DNA of 64,000 nt from Candidatus Saccharibacteria bacterium UBA1944 (GCA_002336935.1 DDEW01000002.1:1-64000), one strand, 5' to 3'; positions 42,414 through 52,245 are shown, numbered from the stretch's first letter. Notes: generated by a model not told the origin, from the sequence alone. A program made the numbers and translations.

Positions 42414-43856
42414 ATGTATTGGCTTATGGCGCGGGTTCATCCTACGTGGCATTTTACCGCTGTGTGTATGGGAATAGTAGTGGGTGTTGCCGCCGCGCAG
42501 TGGCTTACTGTGAGCTACTACGGCGTACTCTTTATTGCCGGGCTTGCCCTACTGCTTAGTTTTGCGCAGCCACGAAGAATGATGCTTGTTGCAGCCATAG
42601 TTGCTGGCGCACTCTTGGGGGTGTATCGCGGTAGTGTCATTCACGGTCAGGGCGATACCATGGCGCCCTACATAGGTGGAGTCGTCACAGTGCAGGGCAT
42701 GGTAGCGGGGGACGTGAGTGAGGCGGCACGGGGAGTATCACTAAAATTAAAAGATGTTCAGGTAGACAAACAGCATGTGTCGGGAGAAATTTGGATTAGC
42801 GGCGGCGAACAGCTTGCCGTGCTTAAGCGCAGCGACACGACCACCGTAAAAGGTCGTTTGTCCCCAGGATTTGGAACATTTATTGCTACGATGCCGCGGG
42901 CACAGCTTGTGCGGGTGGAGCGTGAGGCGAGTCGTGATCCTGCTTTGCTCGTTCGCGATACAGCAAGTGAAGCGGTACGAACATCTATTGCTGAGCCAGC
43001 AGCAAGCCTAGGTATTGGGTATTTGCTTGGGCAAAAAAGTGCACTACCTATGGATTTAAACAACGATCTTGTGGTGGTTGGATTAACGCACATAGTTGTG
43101 GCAAGTGGTTACAACCTGATGGTTTTAGTTCGTTTTGCGCGCCGGTTATTTGCGCCCATATCCAAATACTTGGCCGTTATGAGCAGCGGATTGATGGTGG
43201 CTGGATTCATTATGGTTGCTGGAGCAAGTCCAAGCATGGTGCGTGCGGGAATTGTGGCGGCATTGGGGCTATGGGCGTGGTACCATGGGCGCAAGTTTCA
43301 CCCGGTTACATTAATCATGTTTGTTGCTGCGATAACTGTGCTCATCAACCCGTATTATGCATGGGGTGATTTAGGATGGCAGCTGAGTTTTGCCGCCTTT
43401 ATTGGCGTAATGATTGTCGCGCCGTTGTTGTATGCGTATTTCTTGAGTGATCGCCCAAAAAGCACCGTATCGCAGCTTCTTATTGAAGCGGTGGCAGCCC
43501 AAGCTATGACGGCGCCTATCATCATGATGGCATTTGGACAGTTTAGTGCTATTGCTATCGTGGGCAACCTTATCGTTCTCCCTTTCGTGCCGCTGGCTAT
43601 GGTGCTTGTTGCCGTAGCGGGTGTTGGCGGATGGCTTGTGCCTGCCATGGGGCACGTGGTGGGGTGGCCAGCAGAAACACTGCTTAACACCATGATCGCT
43701 GTCATTCATCGACTGGCTGAAGTTGAATGGGCGCAGGTTCCTGTAACATTGAACGGCTGGGGAGTCATAGCGTGGTATGCGCTTATTGCGACAGCTTGCT
43801 GGTATATAAAATACAAAACGAAGTACCAGCTTTATCAGGCCTCCATAGTGGAATAA
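42414..43856 (+). CDS. comEC: ComEC/Rec2-type DNA uptake channel, membrane domain only
   Basis: 480 residues. An N-terminal helical part and external OB-like domain (VVTVQGMVAGDVSEAARGVSLKLKDV) lead to the competence domain: DLVVVGLTHIVVASGYNLMVLV (where most have GLSHLLAISGLHVGLL), GASPSMVRAGIVAALGL and WGDLGWQLSFAAFIGVMIVAPLL. The C-terminal metallo-beta-lactamase domain of long ComEC proteins is absent. ComEC brings single-stranded DNA into the cell. TTGTAA-17-TACAGT stands 7 nt before the ATG. With the pilus genes this supports natural transformation. Confidence 0.88.
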   Translation: MYWLMARVHPTWHFTAVCMGIVVGVAAAQWLTVSYYGVLFIAGLALLLSFAQPRRMMLVAAIVAGALLGVYRGSVIHGQGDTMAPYIGGVVTVQGMVAGDVSEAARGVSLKLKDVQVDKQHVSGEIWISGGEQLAVLKRSDTTTVKGRLSPGFGTFIATMPRAQLVRVEREASRDPALLVRDTASEAVRTSIAEPAASLGIGYLLGQKSALPMDLNNDLVVVGLTHIVVASGYNLMVLVRFARRLFAPISKYLAVMSSGLMVAGFIMVAGASPSMVRAGIVAALGLWAWYHGRKFHPVTLIMFVAAITVLINPYYAWGDLGWQLSFAAFIGVMIVAPLLYAYFLSDRPKSTVSQLLIEAVAAQAMTAPIIMMAFGQFSAIAIVGNLIVLPFVPLAMVLVAVAGVGGWLVPAMGHVVGWPAETLLNTMIAVIHRLAEVEWAQVPVTLNGWGVIAWYALIATACWYIKYKTKYQLYQASIVE

Positions 43857-43915
43857 CAGATAAGAATCTGCTATACTAGACGTAAATCGATAGTGACATA
43901 ACAAGCGGAGAACAT

Positions 43916-44638
43916 ATGGCAGGACATAATAAATGGTCAAAAATTAAACGTGATAAGGGCGTTAATGATGCAAAGCGTGGCGCGATATTCACCAAAATTG
44001 GGAACCAAATTGCTATTGCTGCGCGGCAAGGAGCTGATCCTGCCATGAATTCGGCGCTTGCGCTCGCCATCGAGAAAGCCAAGGCCGCCAATATGCCAGT
44101 GGCAAATATCCAGCGCGCCATTGATAGGGTGGCCGACAAGAATGCTGCGGCTCTTGAGGAGGCTACATATGAGGGTTATGGGCCTGGCGGAGTGGGGATA
44201 ATCGTTGAAACTGCCACCGATAATCGTAATCGCACCTATCCGGAAGTCCGCACTGCGTTGACGAAGAACGGTGGCACCATGGCAGACGCGGGGAGTGTGA
44301 TGTTCCAATTTACGCGCAAGGGAGTGATTCGGGTTGCTGCAACGGGTGAAGAGGCACTGCTTGCGGTGCTTGATGCTGGTGCTGAAGATGCGCTGGAAGA
44401 AGATGGTGAGATCGTGGTGTACACCGATATGAAAGATTTAGCTAAGGTGCGCACAGTGATTTCCGACAGCGGCCTCAAGATTGAAGAAGCAGAATTGCAA
44501 TATGTTGCGAACAATCTTGTGCCAGTAGATGACGAGGAAACTGCTCGTAAGATTATGAAAGTAATGGATGCACTGGATGATTTGGATGATGTCGTGGCAG
44601 TGCACACCAATGCTGATATCATGATCGATGTTGAATAA
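43916..44638 (+). CDS. YebC/PmpR-family regulator
   Basis: 240 residues. MAGHNKWSKIKRDKGVNDAKRGAIFTKIGNQIAIAARQGADP, IDRVADKNAAALEEATYEGYGPGGVGIIVETATDNRNRTYPEVR and GGTMADAGSVMFQFTRKGVI are the family signature. YebC proteins act as DNA-binding regulators or, as shown more recently, as ribosome-associated factors. Full length. GGAG lies 8 nt before the ATG; TATACT lies ~35 nt upstream. Confidence 0.95.
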   Translation: MAGHNKWSKIKRDKGVNDAKRGAIFTKIGNQIAIAARQGADPAMNSALALAIEKAKAANMPVANIQRAIDRVADKNAAALEEATYEGYGPGGVGIIVETATDNRNRTYPEVRTALTKNGGTMADAGSVMFQFTRKGVIRVAATGEEALLAVLDAGAEDALEEDGEIVVYTDMKDLAKVRTVISDSGLKIEEAELQYVANNLVPVDDEETARKIMKVMDALDDLDDVVAVHTNADIMIDVE

Positions 44639-44675
44639 ATCACATGACAAACGTTGTTAAATTTTATGTACCGTA

Positions 44676-44704
44676 TTGACACGGTAGGGTCCCCGCGCTA
44701 TACC
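44676..44704 (+). promoter_or_regulatory. Promoter of the surface-protein gene
   Basis: TTGACA (44676-44681), 17-bp spacer, TATACC (44699-44704). GAGGAG precedes the ATG at 44740. Confidence 0.8.
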
Positions 44705-44739
44705 TGAGGGTAATACAAATTACCTAGAGGAGCGAGGGA

Positions 44740-46227
44740 ATGCGGCCAAGACTTTTGGTTTGTTTTGCATGGATAATTCTAGGGTGGGGAATGGTGATAC
44801 AGATAAATACGGCGTACGCGCTGCCAGTTGAGCAAACTGTCATGAAGCCTACATCACCTCTTATTATCACCGCCTATAGCACGTGGCGTGGTGGCAAGGA
44901 TATTGACTTTGTCGAAGTGTACAACGACAGTTCTCGGCCGCTGCTGCTAGAAGATTGGACGATTCATGATGCTACGAACAGCCGCGACTTGACTATACGT
45001 CGTCATAGTAGCGGGAGTTATATTGAGCCAAAGCGGCATGCGCTCGTTGCATACTCAGATCTCTTTGATGCATACGCATATGAGATAGAAGGCTGGAGTC
45101 GTTCGGTAGAAACTGAGCAAAGAATCACCAAGATTTCGCTACTTCACAACAACTATCGACCCCATGAAGTAATGGTCGACCCTGCGAAATACTTAGACCA
45201 ACCGATGATACGGAGTATGGGTGTAGATGGATATGTGAGTAGCTTTAAAAATGAAATCTACCGTAGTTTTTTCAATGACCCGCTCTACTCGGCACCCGCT
45301 TGGCCAGATTACCTTGAAATAACAGAAGTATTTGCTTCGGCAAAAGGTGAGTGTAGTCCACTTGAAAACCAAGTAACGTGCGGTGATTATGTGAAGCTTC
45401 ACAACAAAGGGCAAACCGAAATTGTTCTCGACAACCTCGTGCTTCGGAGTGATAGCTATTCATCGACGCGAACTGATTCCAACACCATTCTTCTTGGTGG
45501 TGTCTTGGCGGTAGGAGGGTATAAAGCAGTTTATTTAACAGATAGCGACAGGCGGCTCTCATTGAATAATGGTGGGTATGTGTGGCTGGAGGACAAGTGG
45601 GAAACGGGCCCAGTTTATTCACCATCACTTACATACTATGCTAGCGCCGACACACTACGTTTGGGATTGGCGTATTCGCACGACATGGGTGAGTGGGGAT
45701 GGGCGGAGCCAAATCCATTTGGTACGAGCAAGCTAGTGCCACTGGAGATGACTATTGAGGAGTGTCCGGTGGGTAAGTATCGCAACCCTGAAACCGGTCG
45801 GTGCCGTGCTATTGAGGAGGCGGTAAATTCACTCGCACTCTGTGCTGAAGGTGAGGAACGCAACCCTGCCACGAATCGGTGTCGCAAAGTTGTAGCAAAG
45901 ACATCCACACTACTCCCTTGTGGTGAGGGCCAGGAACGTAACCCCACCACCAACCGTTGTCGAAGCATTGCAAGTGCAATTGCGGAGTTGCTACCTTGTG
46001 ACGAAGGCTACGAGCGTAATCCAACAACGAATCGATGTCGGAAAATGCAAACGTTAACCATCCCCAAGGCGGACTTTCCCATCGAAGGACTGCCTACTTC
46101 TAAGGGCACGGCAGCGGTATGGGGAGCTGCAGGTGTCGTGACGAGTTTACTATTGGTGTATGCTGGGTGGGAGTGGCGGTACGAACTGGCAAGCTTTGCA
46201 AAGCGTCTTCTGCATAAAGGTGCGTAG
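44740..46227 (+). CDS. Secreted lamin-tail-like surface protein with Cys repeats
   Basis: 495 residues. Signal peptide (LLVCFAWIILGWGMVIQINTAYA, cut near 28). Two beta domains (~38-140 and ~190-320) have the lamin-tail pattern: DFVEVYNDSSRPLLLEDWTI and DYVKLHNKGQTEIVLDNLVL. Then four repeats of the type C-x-x-G-x-x-R-N-P-x-T-x-R-C-R (CPVGKYRNPETGRCR, CAEGEERNPATNRCR, CGEGQERNPTTNRCR, CDEGYERNPTTNRCR), spaced ~35 residues, each with one Cys pair. A C-terminal helix (GTAAVWGAAGVVTSLLLVYAGW) anchors it. Likely a surface protein used in contact with other cells; that is inference. No LPxTG motif. Confidence 0.75.
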   Translation: MRPRLLVCFAWIILGWGMVIQINTAYALPVEQTVMKPTSPLIITAYSTWRGGKDIDFVEVYNDSSRPLLLEDWTIHDATNSRDLTIRRHSSGSYIEPKRHALVAYSDLFDAYAYEIEGWSRSVETEQRITKISLLHNNYRPHEVMVDPAKYLDQPMIRSMGVDGYVSSFKNEIYRSFFNDPLYSAPAWPDYLEITEVFASAKGECSPLENQVTCGDYVKLHNKGQTEIVLDNLVLRSDSYSSTRTDSNTILLGGVLAVGGYKAVYLTDSDRRLSLNNGGYVWLEDKWETGPVYSPSLTYYASADTLRLGLAYSHDMGEWGWAEPNPFGTSKLVPLEMTIEECPVGKYRNPETGRCRAIEEAVNSLALCAEGEERNPATNRCRKVVAKTSTLLPCGEGQERNPTTNRCRSIASAIAELLPCDEGYERNPTTNRCRKMQTLTIPKADFPIEGLPTSKGTAAVWGAAGVVTSLLLVYAGWEWRYELASFAKRLLHKGA

Positions 46228-46246
46228 CGTATCGTATACTAGAAGC

Positions 46247-46879
46247 ATGAGTGAACTCGCTGCATCACAGGTTGCTACCTACTGTTCGCGCGCGCAGGCC
46301 TTTTATACTCAGCAGGGTGAGCAAGGGGCACTGCCTTACCATCATTGGGGGCATGCACTTGATGTGTGTAAAAACGCCAAAGAATTGGCAGAAAAAGCTA
46401 TTGAAGGAACCGTCGATGCATCGCTACTGGAAGTGGCGGCTGCATGGCATGACGCGGCGTATCATGAACCGTTGGCAGGCTATTCCAGCAAAGAGGAGCG
46501 CTCAGCGGCATTAGTGGAGCAGTATCTTGTGGAGTTAACGTCTGCGCAGTTGCAGCGAGTTCAACGCGCAATTATTGATACCACCGTCAGCCTCCATCCA
46601 AAATCTGGCCCCGAGGGCATTGCACTTCACTTTGCTGATATAGGGTATCTTGCATCCCTCGAATATTCCTCCTTTTATGAGCGACTTGCTGCAATGCGCG
46701 CAGAGTGGGGAGGCCCTTCGTGGCAAGAGACAGTGAAGCGCACTGAGACATTTGCGCAGCAAGTGATGGCTGAGGCGGCAATCGATCTTGTGCAAGTTTT
46801 GCCTGCATCGGAGGCACACGCATGGATAGAGCGGGTTAAGCGTAATGTGCAAAATTTAGCAGCGGGGAAGGGCAAGTAA
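46247..46879 (+). CDS. HD-domain protein
   Basis: 210 residues from ATG 46247, 6 nt after TATACT (46235-46240); the frame opens at 46160 inside the previous gene. YHHWGHALDVCKNAKELAEKA and VAAAWHDAAYHE give the H...HD metal site, with a later Asp in ALHFADIGYLASL. Such stand-alone HD proteins are metal-dependent phosphohydrolases of nucleotides or cyclic nucleotides; the substrate here is unknown. Its TAA overlaps the ruvC start (TAATG). Confidence 0.75.
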   Translation: MSELAASQVATYCSRAQAFYTQQGEQGALPYHHWGHALDVCKNAKELAEKAIEGTVDASLLEVAAAWHDAAYHEPLAGYSSKEERSAALVEQYLVELTSAQLQRVQRAIIDTTVSLHPKSGPEGIALHFADIGYLASLEYSSFYERLAAMRAEWGGPSWQETVKRTETFAQQVMAEAAIDLVQVLPASEAHAWIERVKRNVQNLAAGKGK

Positions 46880-47355
46880 TGCGAATTATTGGCATTGATC
46901 CTGGAACGGGCATCTTGGGGTTTGGCGTGATTGATGCGACAAAAGGGAAGACAAAACTAGTGACAGCAGGGGTGATCACTACCCCACCCCATACTCCCCT
47001 TCCCGATCGACTGGAAGAAATTTATGATGGATTAACGCAGATTATTGCCGAAACGAACCCTGAAGTTATGGCGATTGAGAAACTCTTCTTTAATCAAAAT
47101 ATTACTACTGCTATGAGCGTTTCGCATGCACGCGGCGTGGCAATGTTAACAGGACAGCAGGCGAAATTGCGAATCGAGGAGTACACCCCGCTACAAATTA
47201 AGCAGACCATGACGGGGTATGGACGCGCCGATAAGAAGCAAATGCAGGAAATGGTACGTATGCAGCTTGGGCTTTCAGAGGCACCGAAGCCCGATGACTG
47301 TGCCGATGCACTAGCTGCTGCTATTATGGCTGCGTTTACGCTGCGAGGCCAATAG
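46879..47355 (+). CDS. ruvC: Holliday junction resolvase RuvC
   Basis: 158 residues. RIIGIDPGTGILGFGVID (catalytic Asp7), MAIEKLFFNQNITTAMSVSHARG (catalytic Glu), YTPLQIKQTMTGYGRADKKQMQEMV and KPDDCADALAAAI (two catalytic Asp) are all kept. RuvC cuts four-way junctions as a dimer in complex with RuvAB (49787-51376). The start is coupled to the HD gene. Confidence 0.97.
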   Translation: MRIIGIDPGTGILGFGVIDATKGKTKLVTAGVITTPPHTPLPDRLEEIYDGLTQIIAETNPEVMAIEKLFFNQNITTAMSVSHARGVAMLTGQQAKLRIEEYTPLQIKQTMTGYGRADKKQMQEMVRMQLGLSEAPKPDDCADALAAAIMAAFTLRGQ

Positions 47356-47371
47356 GGGTATAATGATACGT

Positions 47372-49759
47372 ATGAAACGTATCAAACAGCCAGCACGCTT
47401 GAACCGCTATACTAACTTGGCGGGTAGCAAGCCAGCTGCCCGAAAACGGCCCGTTCGTAAGAGACGACTAGCTTGGTTTAAGAAGTTAAGCCGTAAAAAG
47501 AAGATAATGGTGATAGCGGCACCACTCCTGGCCTTTTTGATCCTGACACCGATTGTGACGTACTTGGTATACGCTCGCGATATTTCTGATCAAGAACGAC
47601 TGATGAACCGCAATAACACAGGAATTGTCCTTAAAGACAAAGACGGTAAGGCGTTTTATACCATTGGGCGAGCCGAACATCGGACGATGGTTCCATTGAC
47701 AGATATTTCACCAAGCGTCAAAGAAGCGCTGATTGCCACCGAAGACAAAGACTTTTACAAGCATGGCGGGTTTAGCATCTTCAGTATTTTCCGAGCGCTC
47801 TTCACTCGAGTTGGTGGCGGTTCAACCATTACTCAGCAGTTGGCAAAAAATACCGTGCTCAGTGATGAGCGCAGTGTGCTTCGCAAGTATCAAGAACTCG
47901 CAGTGGCAATTGCTATTGAGCAAAACTATTCAAAGGATGAGATACTAGCGATGTATCTAAACTCTGTGTACTATGGCGAGAATGCTTTTGGAATTGATGA
48001 GGCTGCCAGAGTATATTTCAAAAAATCACCAAAAGATCTGACACTGGGTGAAAGTTCGATGCTGATAGGAATTTTGCCAGCACCAAGCGCCTACTCACCA
48101 ATCAGCGGCAATGTTGAGTATGCCAAACAGCGCCAAAATACGGTTTTAACGCGCATGGTTAATAATGGTTACATTACTGAAGAACAAAAGAAAGCCGCAC
48201 AAGCAGAAGAATTGGTCTATGGTGAAGGCGCAAAAACTGAAAAATCAATTGCCCCGCACTTTGTCGAAATGGTCATCAATGAATTGAGTGAAAAGTACGG
48301 CTACGAGAAAGTAATGCGCTCAGGGTTTCAGGTAACAACCACACTGGATAGTAGTGCCCAAACAATCCTAAACGATAATGTTGCCAATCAGGTTGCCTAC
48401 GTGAATGCTAATGGTGGTTCAAACATCAGTGCGGTAGTAGTTGACCCAAAGAGTGGCGAGGTTCGTGCACTCGTAGGAAGTGCTGATTACCAGAACGAAA
48501 AGTGGGGCAAGGTCAACATGGTGACGACACCACGCCAGCCAGGCAGTAGTTTTAAACCAATTTATTATTCACAGGCACTCGCGGATGGGGTGATTACACC
48601 AGCAACGGTATTTATGGATGAAGAGACCGATTTTGGCGGGGGGTATAAGCCAAAGAACGCAAGCCGCCAGTGGTATGGTAATGTATCCGTGCGCAAGGCG
48701 CTCAACTGGTCCCTGAATATTCCAAGTATAAAAGTAATGCAGAAATATAGTATTGATAAGTCGGTGGCGGGCGCTAAGAAGCTTGGCATTGTGCTTGATG
48801 AAAAACGTGATCATAACTTGACGCTTGCACTCGGCTCAGAAGAAGTTCCTTTAATGACAATGACAAATGCCTATGCCGCCTTTGCAAACGAGGGCCAGCA
48901 ATACACCAACACAGTGATTAAACAAGTGAATGATAAGTTTAATAAAACTGTTATGAAAGCAAATGCAGTTGCTAAGCAAGCTATTAACAAAGAGGGTGCT
49001 TACCTCATATCCAACATTCTGTCTGATAACCAAGCTCGTTCAGGGGTATTTGGTGCTTCGCTGACGGTGTACGGACATACGGCTGCTGTCAAGACTGGAA
49101 CGACCGATGATTCACGTGACGCGTGGACAATCGGCTATAACCCTGATTACGCGATTGGAGTGTGGGTGGGCAACAATGACAACACTGCAATGAACAATGG
49201 TGGTGCAGGCATGGCAGGTCCAGTATGGCGCAAGACGATGCAGCAGCTTCTGCAGGGGCAATCGGACAAGAAATTTACGATGCCAGGTAGCATTGTGCAG
49301 CGCAGCGTGTGCATAAAGAACGGTGGGCTCGCGACCAAAAGCGGCTCTGGAACATACAATGAATATTTTATGGCGGGCGCCTTGCCGACTGAGAGTTGCA
49401 CACCTGAGCCAGTTATGATTACTGTGTGTAATTTGTCAACTAAAAAGACTGAGTCAATTGATGAGGCAGACTACAATGACACGGCGTACTCAAAGAATCT
49501 CGACGAGTGTAAGCCAAAAGAAATATCTGTCTGTGATTTGACAACAGGCAAGGTAGTGAGCATCGATGAATCGGCGTATGATGCAACAAAATATTCGCGG
49601 GACACGGCTAATTGCAAAAAGTCTACGACAACCAACAAAGTTGAGGCATGCGATACCACAACGGGTAACGTTGTGATGGTTGATCCGTCACAAATTGATG
49701 GTGAACGTTACACAAACAACGTGAACAATTGTCAAAAGGCAACATCCACAACACCGTAA
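47372..49759 (+). CDS. Class A penicillin-binding protein (PBP1A type) with Cys-repeat tail
   Basis: 795 residues from ATG 47372, 7 nt after TATAAT; the ATG at 47363 overlaps the -10 box. A basic cytoplasmic part and one helix (~44-67) precede the glycosyltransferase domain (ATEDKDFYKHGG, GGSTITQQLAKN, EILAMYLNSVYYGENAFGI). The transpeptidase domain has QPGSSFKP (SxxK), SLNIPSI (SxN) and KTGTTD (KTG). After residue ~650 come three similar Cys units, VCNLSTKKTESIDEADYND..., VCDLTTGKVVSIDESAYDA..., ACDTTTGNVVMVDPSQIDG..., each closed by a second Cys. It polymerises and cross-links peptidoglycan. The tail may bind the wall or a partner. Confidence 0.95.
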   Translation: MKRIKQPARLNRYTNLAGSKPAARKRPVRKRRLAWFKKLSRKKKIMVIAAPLLAFLILTPIVTYLVYARDISDQERLMNRNNTGIVLKDKDGKAFYTIGRAEHRTMVPLTDISPSVKEALIATEDKDFYKHGGFSIFSIFRALFTRVGGGSTITQQLAKNTVLSDERSVLRKYQELAVAIAIEQNYSKDEILAMYLNSVYYGENAFGIDEAARVYFKKSPKDLTLGESSMLIGILPAPSAYSPISGNVEYAKQRQNTVLTRMVNNGYITEEQKKAAQAEELVYGEGAKTEKSIAPHFVEMVINELSEKYGYEKVMRSGFQVTTTLDSSAQTILNDNVANQVAYVNANGGSNISAVVVDPKSGEVRALVGSADYQNEKWGKVNMVTTPRQPGSSFKPIYYSQALADGVITPATVFMDEETDFGGGYKPKNASRQWYGNVSVRKALNWSLNIPSIKVMQKYSIDKSVAGAKKLGIVLDEKRDHNLTLALGSEEVPLMTMTNAYAAFANEGQQYTNTVIKQVNDKFNKTVMKANAVAKQAINKEGAYLISNILSDNQARSGVFGASLTVYGHTAAVKTGTTDDSRDAWTIGYNPDYAIGVWVGNNDNTAMNNGGAGMAGPVWRKTMQQLLQGQSDKKFTMPGSIVQRSVCIKNGGLATKSGSGTYNEYFMAGALPTESCTPEPVMITVCNLSTKKTESIDEADYNDTAYSKNLDECKPKEISVCDLTTGKVVSIDESAYDATKYSRDTANCKKSTTTNKVEACDTTTGNVVMVDPSQIDGERYTNNVNNCQKATSTTP

Positions 49760-49786
49760 AGCAACGCAGTATGCGATAATAGGATT

Positions 49787-50359
49787 ATGATTGCGCATAT
49801 ATTCGGAAATGTGGCTGAAAAGTTTGGTAGCACAATAATTGTTGATGTGGGTGGTGTAGGCTACGAAGTGAATGTAGCGGCCAATGACTATGATGCGGTA
49901 AAGTACGGTGATGCAGCGAAGTTCTACACCTATCATCATATACGCGAACAGAGTCAAGAGCTGTTTGGATTCAGCTCGCTTGCTGCAAAAAAACTTTTTG
50001 AGCTACTTATTACAGTGCAGGGTGTCGGCCCAAAAGTTGCCCTCGCAATACTGAGCCTTGACCAAGCGGAACATGTGCGTAACGCCATTGCAAATGCCGA
50101 CAGTGCGTTTATTGGCAAGGCAAGTGGTGTTGGCAAAAAAACTGCGGAACGAGTGGTAGTAGATTTGAGTGATAAAGTTGGCATGCCAGTGATATACAAA
50201 AAATCAGGTCCAGTACAAACGGGGCTCGACACGACCGACGAAGCACTAGAGGCACTGATTGCTCTTGGCTACAGTTTGACGGATGCCTCAAAAGCGCTTG
50301 AGGGAGTTGATGCTACCCTCACGACGAGTGAGCGCGTAAGACAGGCACTCAAGGGGTAG
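49787..50359 (+). CDS. ruvA: Holliday junction branch migration protein RuvA
   Basis: 190 residues. OB domain MIAHIFGNVAEKFGSTIIVDVGGVGYEVNV, HhH motifs LITVQGVGPKVALAIL and IGKASGVGKKTAERVVVDLSDK, and the C-terminal RuvB-contact domain DEALEALIALGYSLTDASKAL. A tetramer binds the junction and recruits RuvB. GATAAT with TGC before it ends 6 nt before the ATG, so the gene has its own leaderless promoter. ruvB follows after 3 nt. Confidence 0.97.
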   Translation: MIAHIFGNVAEKFGSTIIVDVGGVGYEVNVAANDYDAVKYGDAAKFYTYHHIREQSQELFGFSSLAAKKLFELLITVQGVGPKVALAILSLDQAEHVRNAIANADSAFIGKASGVGKKTAERVVVDLSDKVGMPVIYKKSGPVQTGLDTTDEALEALIALGYSLTDASKALEGVDATLTTSERVRQALKG

Positions 50360-50362
50360 TAT

Positions 50363-51376
50363 ATGGCTATTGAACGGATCGTCGACACAAGCAATCATGA
50401 TGACGGTGAAGAACAGCAAATTGAGGTGACGCTGCGGCCCCAAACATTTGCTGAATATGTAGGCCAAGAGCGATTAAAGAAAAATTTGAAGCTCAGCATT
50501 GATGCCGCTAAAAAGCGCGGCGAGCCAATTGACCATGTGCTGCTGTATGGACCTCCTGGTTTGGGCAAAACTACAATGGCAACCGTTATTGCAAATGAAA
50601 TGGGCAAGGCAGTGCGCGTAACGGCAGGCCCTGCTATTGAACGTGCCGGAGATTTGGCAAGCATTCTCACTAACCTGGGCGACGGTGATATATTGTTTAT
50701 CGACGAAATTCACCGGTTGAGTCGTGCCGTAGAAGAAGTCTTATATAGTGCGATGGAGGATTTCAAGCTCGATATTGTCATTGGCAAAGGACCGGCTGCT
50801 CGGAGCGTGCGGCTTGATTTACCAAAGTTTACCGTGATTGGCGCAACGACACGCACAGGCGCACTTGCCGCGCCGCTTCGTGATAGATTTGGACATATTT
50901 ATCGGCTGGAGTTTTATACTCCTGAGGAAATTGCGCGCATTATCACTCGAAGTGCCGCTATCCTTGAGAGCAAAATTGATGCGAGTAGCGCAAGACTTCT
51001 CTCAACACGAGCACGGTTGACTCCCCGTATCGCCAATCGTCTTCTCAAGCGCGTTCGCGACTACGCTGACGTTAATGGTGATGGTATTATTGATACGCAA
51101 ACAACGGTAAAAGCGCTGGATATGCTTGAAATTGACTCGCTAGGGCTTGATCCGGCTGATCGACTGCTCTTAACGAGCATGATTGATAACTATGGTATGA
51201 ACCCGATTGGGCTTACGACGCTCGCAGCGCTCACGGGTGATGAGACGACGACAATTGAAGATTTTTACGAACCTTACCTACTACAGATTGGGTTTATTGA
51301 GCGTACGCCTCGGGGTCGCCGGGCAACACCAAAAGCCTACAAACACCTTGGTAAGGCCTATACAGATGAAGAATAG
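50363..51376 (+). CDS. ruvB: Holliday junction branch migration helicase RuvB
   Basis: 337 residues. [55 protein letters not shown] with Walker [10 protein letters not shown] (Walker B), [18 protein letters not shown] (sensor 1 and Arg finger region) and the C-terminal winged helix with [19 protein letters not shown]. RuvB hexamers drive branch migration with ATP. GGGGTAGT at the end of ruvA serves as a weak SD. Confidence 0.98.
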   Translation: MAIERIVDTSNHDDGEEQQIEVTLRPQTFAEYVGQERLKKNLKLSIDAAKKRGEPIDHVLLYGPPGLGKTTMATVIANEMGKAVRVTAGPAIERAGDLASILTNLGDGDILFIDEIHRLSRAVEEVLYSAMEDFKLDIVIGKGPAARSVRLDLPKFTVIGATTRTGALAAPLRDRFGHIYRLEFYTPEEIARIITRSAAILESKIDASSARLLSTRARLTPRIANRLLKRVRDYADVNGDGIIDTQTTVKALDMLEIDSLGLDPADRLLLTSMIDNYGMNPIGLTTLAALTGDETTTIEDFYEPYLLQIGFIERTPRGRRATPKAYKHLGKAYTDEE

Positions 51377-51390
51377 AGTATAATAAAGGC

Positions 51391-52245
51391 ATGGTATCGC
51401 CATTAGTAAAGAAGTGGGAGCATAGAGAACGATCCATGAGTGAGCGAGAGCACGAAAATATTCGACAAAAACGAGAAGAACTAGCTGAGCGTGAGGCCGA
51501 ACAGGCTGCTCAACGTCCAGTTGCATATGATGCAGATGGCCAGCCGTTGTATGCAGCCCCAACTGATCAAGTGCCACCTGCTACAAGCATGCCGCATCAG
51601 GTAGTGCATGTCGCGCGCGCCACTGAACCTGTTCCTGTGGAAGTATCAGAAGAAACGCGTAAACGTCATGAGGATTCGAAAAAACACTTCCCGTGGCTCA
51701 ACCTGAGTGAGCACGAATATATCATTAGTGCAATTCGACGTCATCCCATTGGTATGTGGGGGCCATTGCTAGCAACGGGCTTGTCGGTTTCAATGATGTT
51801 CATTCTCATTCTTAATTACCCATACTTTAGCGATACGATAGGTTTGCCTGCTGAATCATTTGGCTTAATTCTGCTTATTGGTGTATTGCTTGCTATTTTA
51901 TTCTTGATTGGCGGTTATTTAGCTATTTGGGTATATATGAATAATCGTTTTTTCCTTACGAATGAGAGTGTGATTCAGGAGATACAGGCGAGCGTATTTT
52001 CTCGCCGTGAACAAACGGTGAGCCTGATGAATGTCGAAGATGCGAGCTTTAGCCAGCGCGGACCGCTGCAGACAATTCTCAACTACGGCTCCATTCGTTT
52101 GAGTACAGAAGGCGAGGAAACTACCTATCGCTTTGATTACGTTGCCGATCCAAAGGAGCAAATTGCTATTTTGAACAACGCCGTTGAAGCATTCAAAAAC
52201 GGCCGACCCGTAGAGGGTCCGGCCGCCGAGAATGACAAGAATTAA
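51391..52245 (+). CDS. bPH2/YdbS-like membrane protein
   Basis: 284 residues. A charged N-terminal coil (HRERSMSEREHENIRQKREELAEREAEQAAQR) and Pro-rich linker precede NLSEHEYIISAIRRHPIGMW, two helices (~120-142 and ~153-177) and a C-terminal bacterial PH domain (MNNRFFLTNESVIQEIQASVFSRREQTVSLMNVEDASFSQRGPLQTILNYGSIRLST). Similar proteins occur across Saccharibacteria; function is unknown. TATAAT ends 6 nt before the ATG: leaderless. Confidence 0.75.
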   Translation: MVSPLVKKWEHRERSMSEREHENIRQKREELAEREAEQAAQRPVAYDADGQPLYAAPTDQVPPATSMPHQVVHVARATEPVPVEVSEETRKRHEDSKKHFPWLNLSEHEYIISAIRRHPIGMWGPLLATGLSVSMMFILILNYPYFSDTIGLPAESFGLILLIGVLLAILFLIGGYLAIWVYMNNRFFLTNESVIQEIQASVFSRREQTVSLMNVEDASFSQRGPLQTILNYGSIRLSTEGEETTYRFDYVADPKEQIAILNNAVEAFKNGRPVEGPAAENDKN

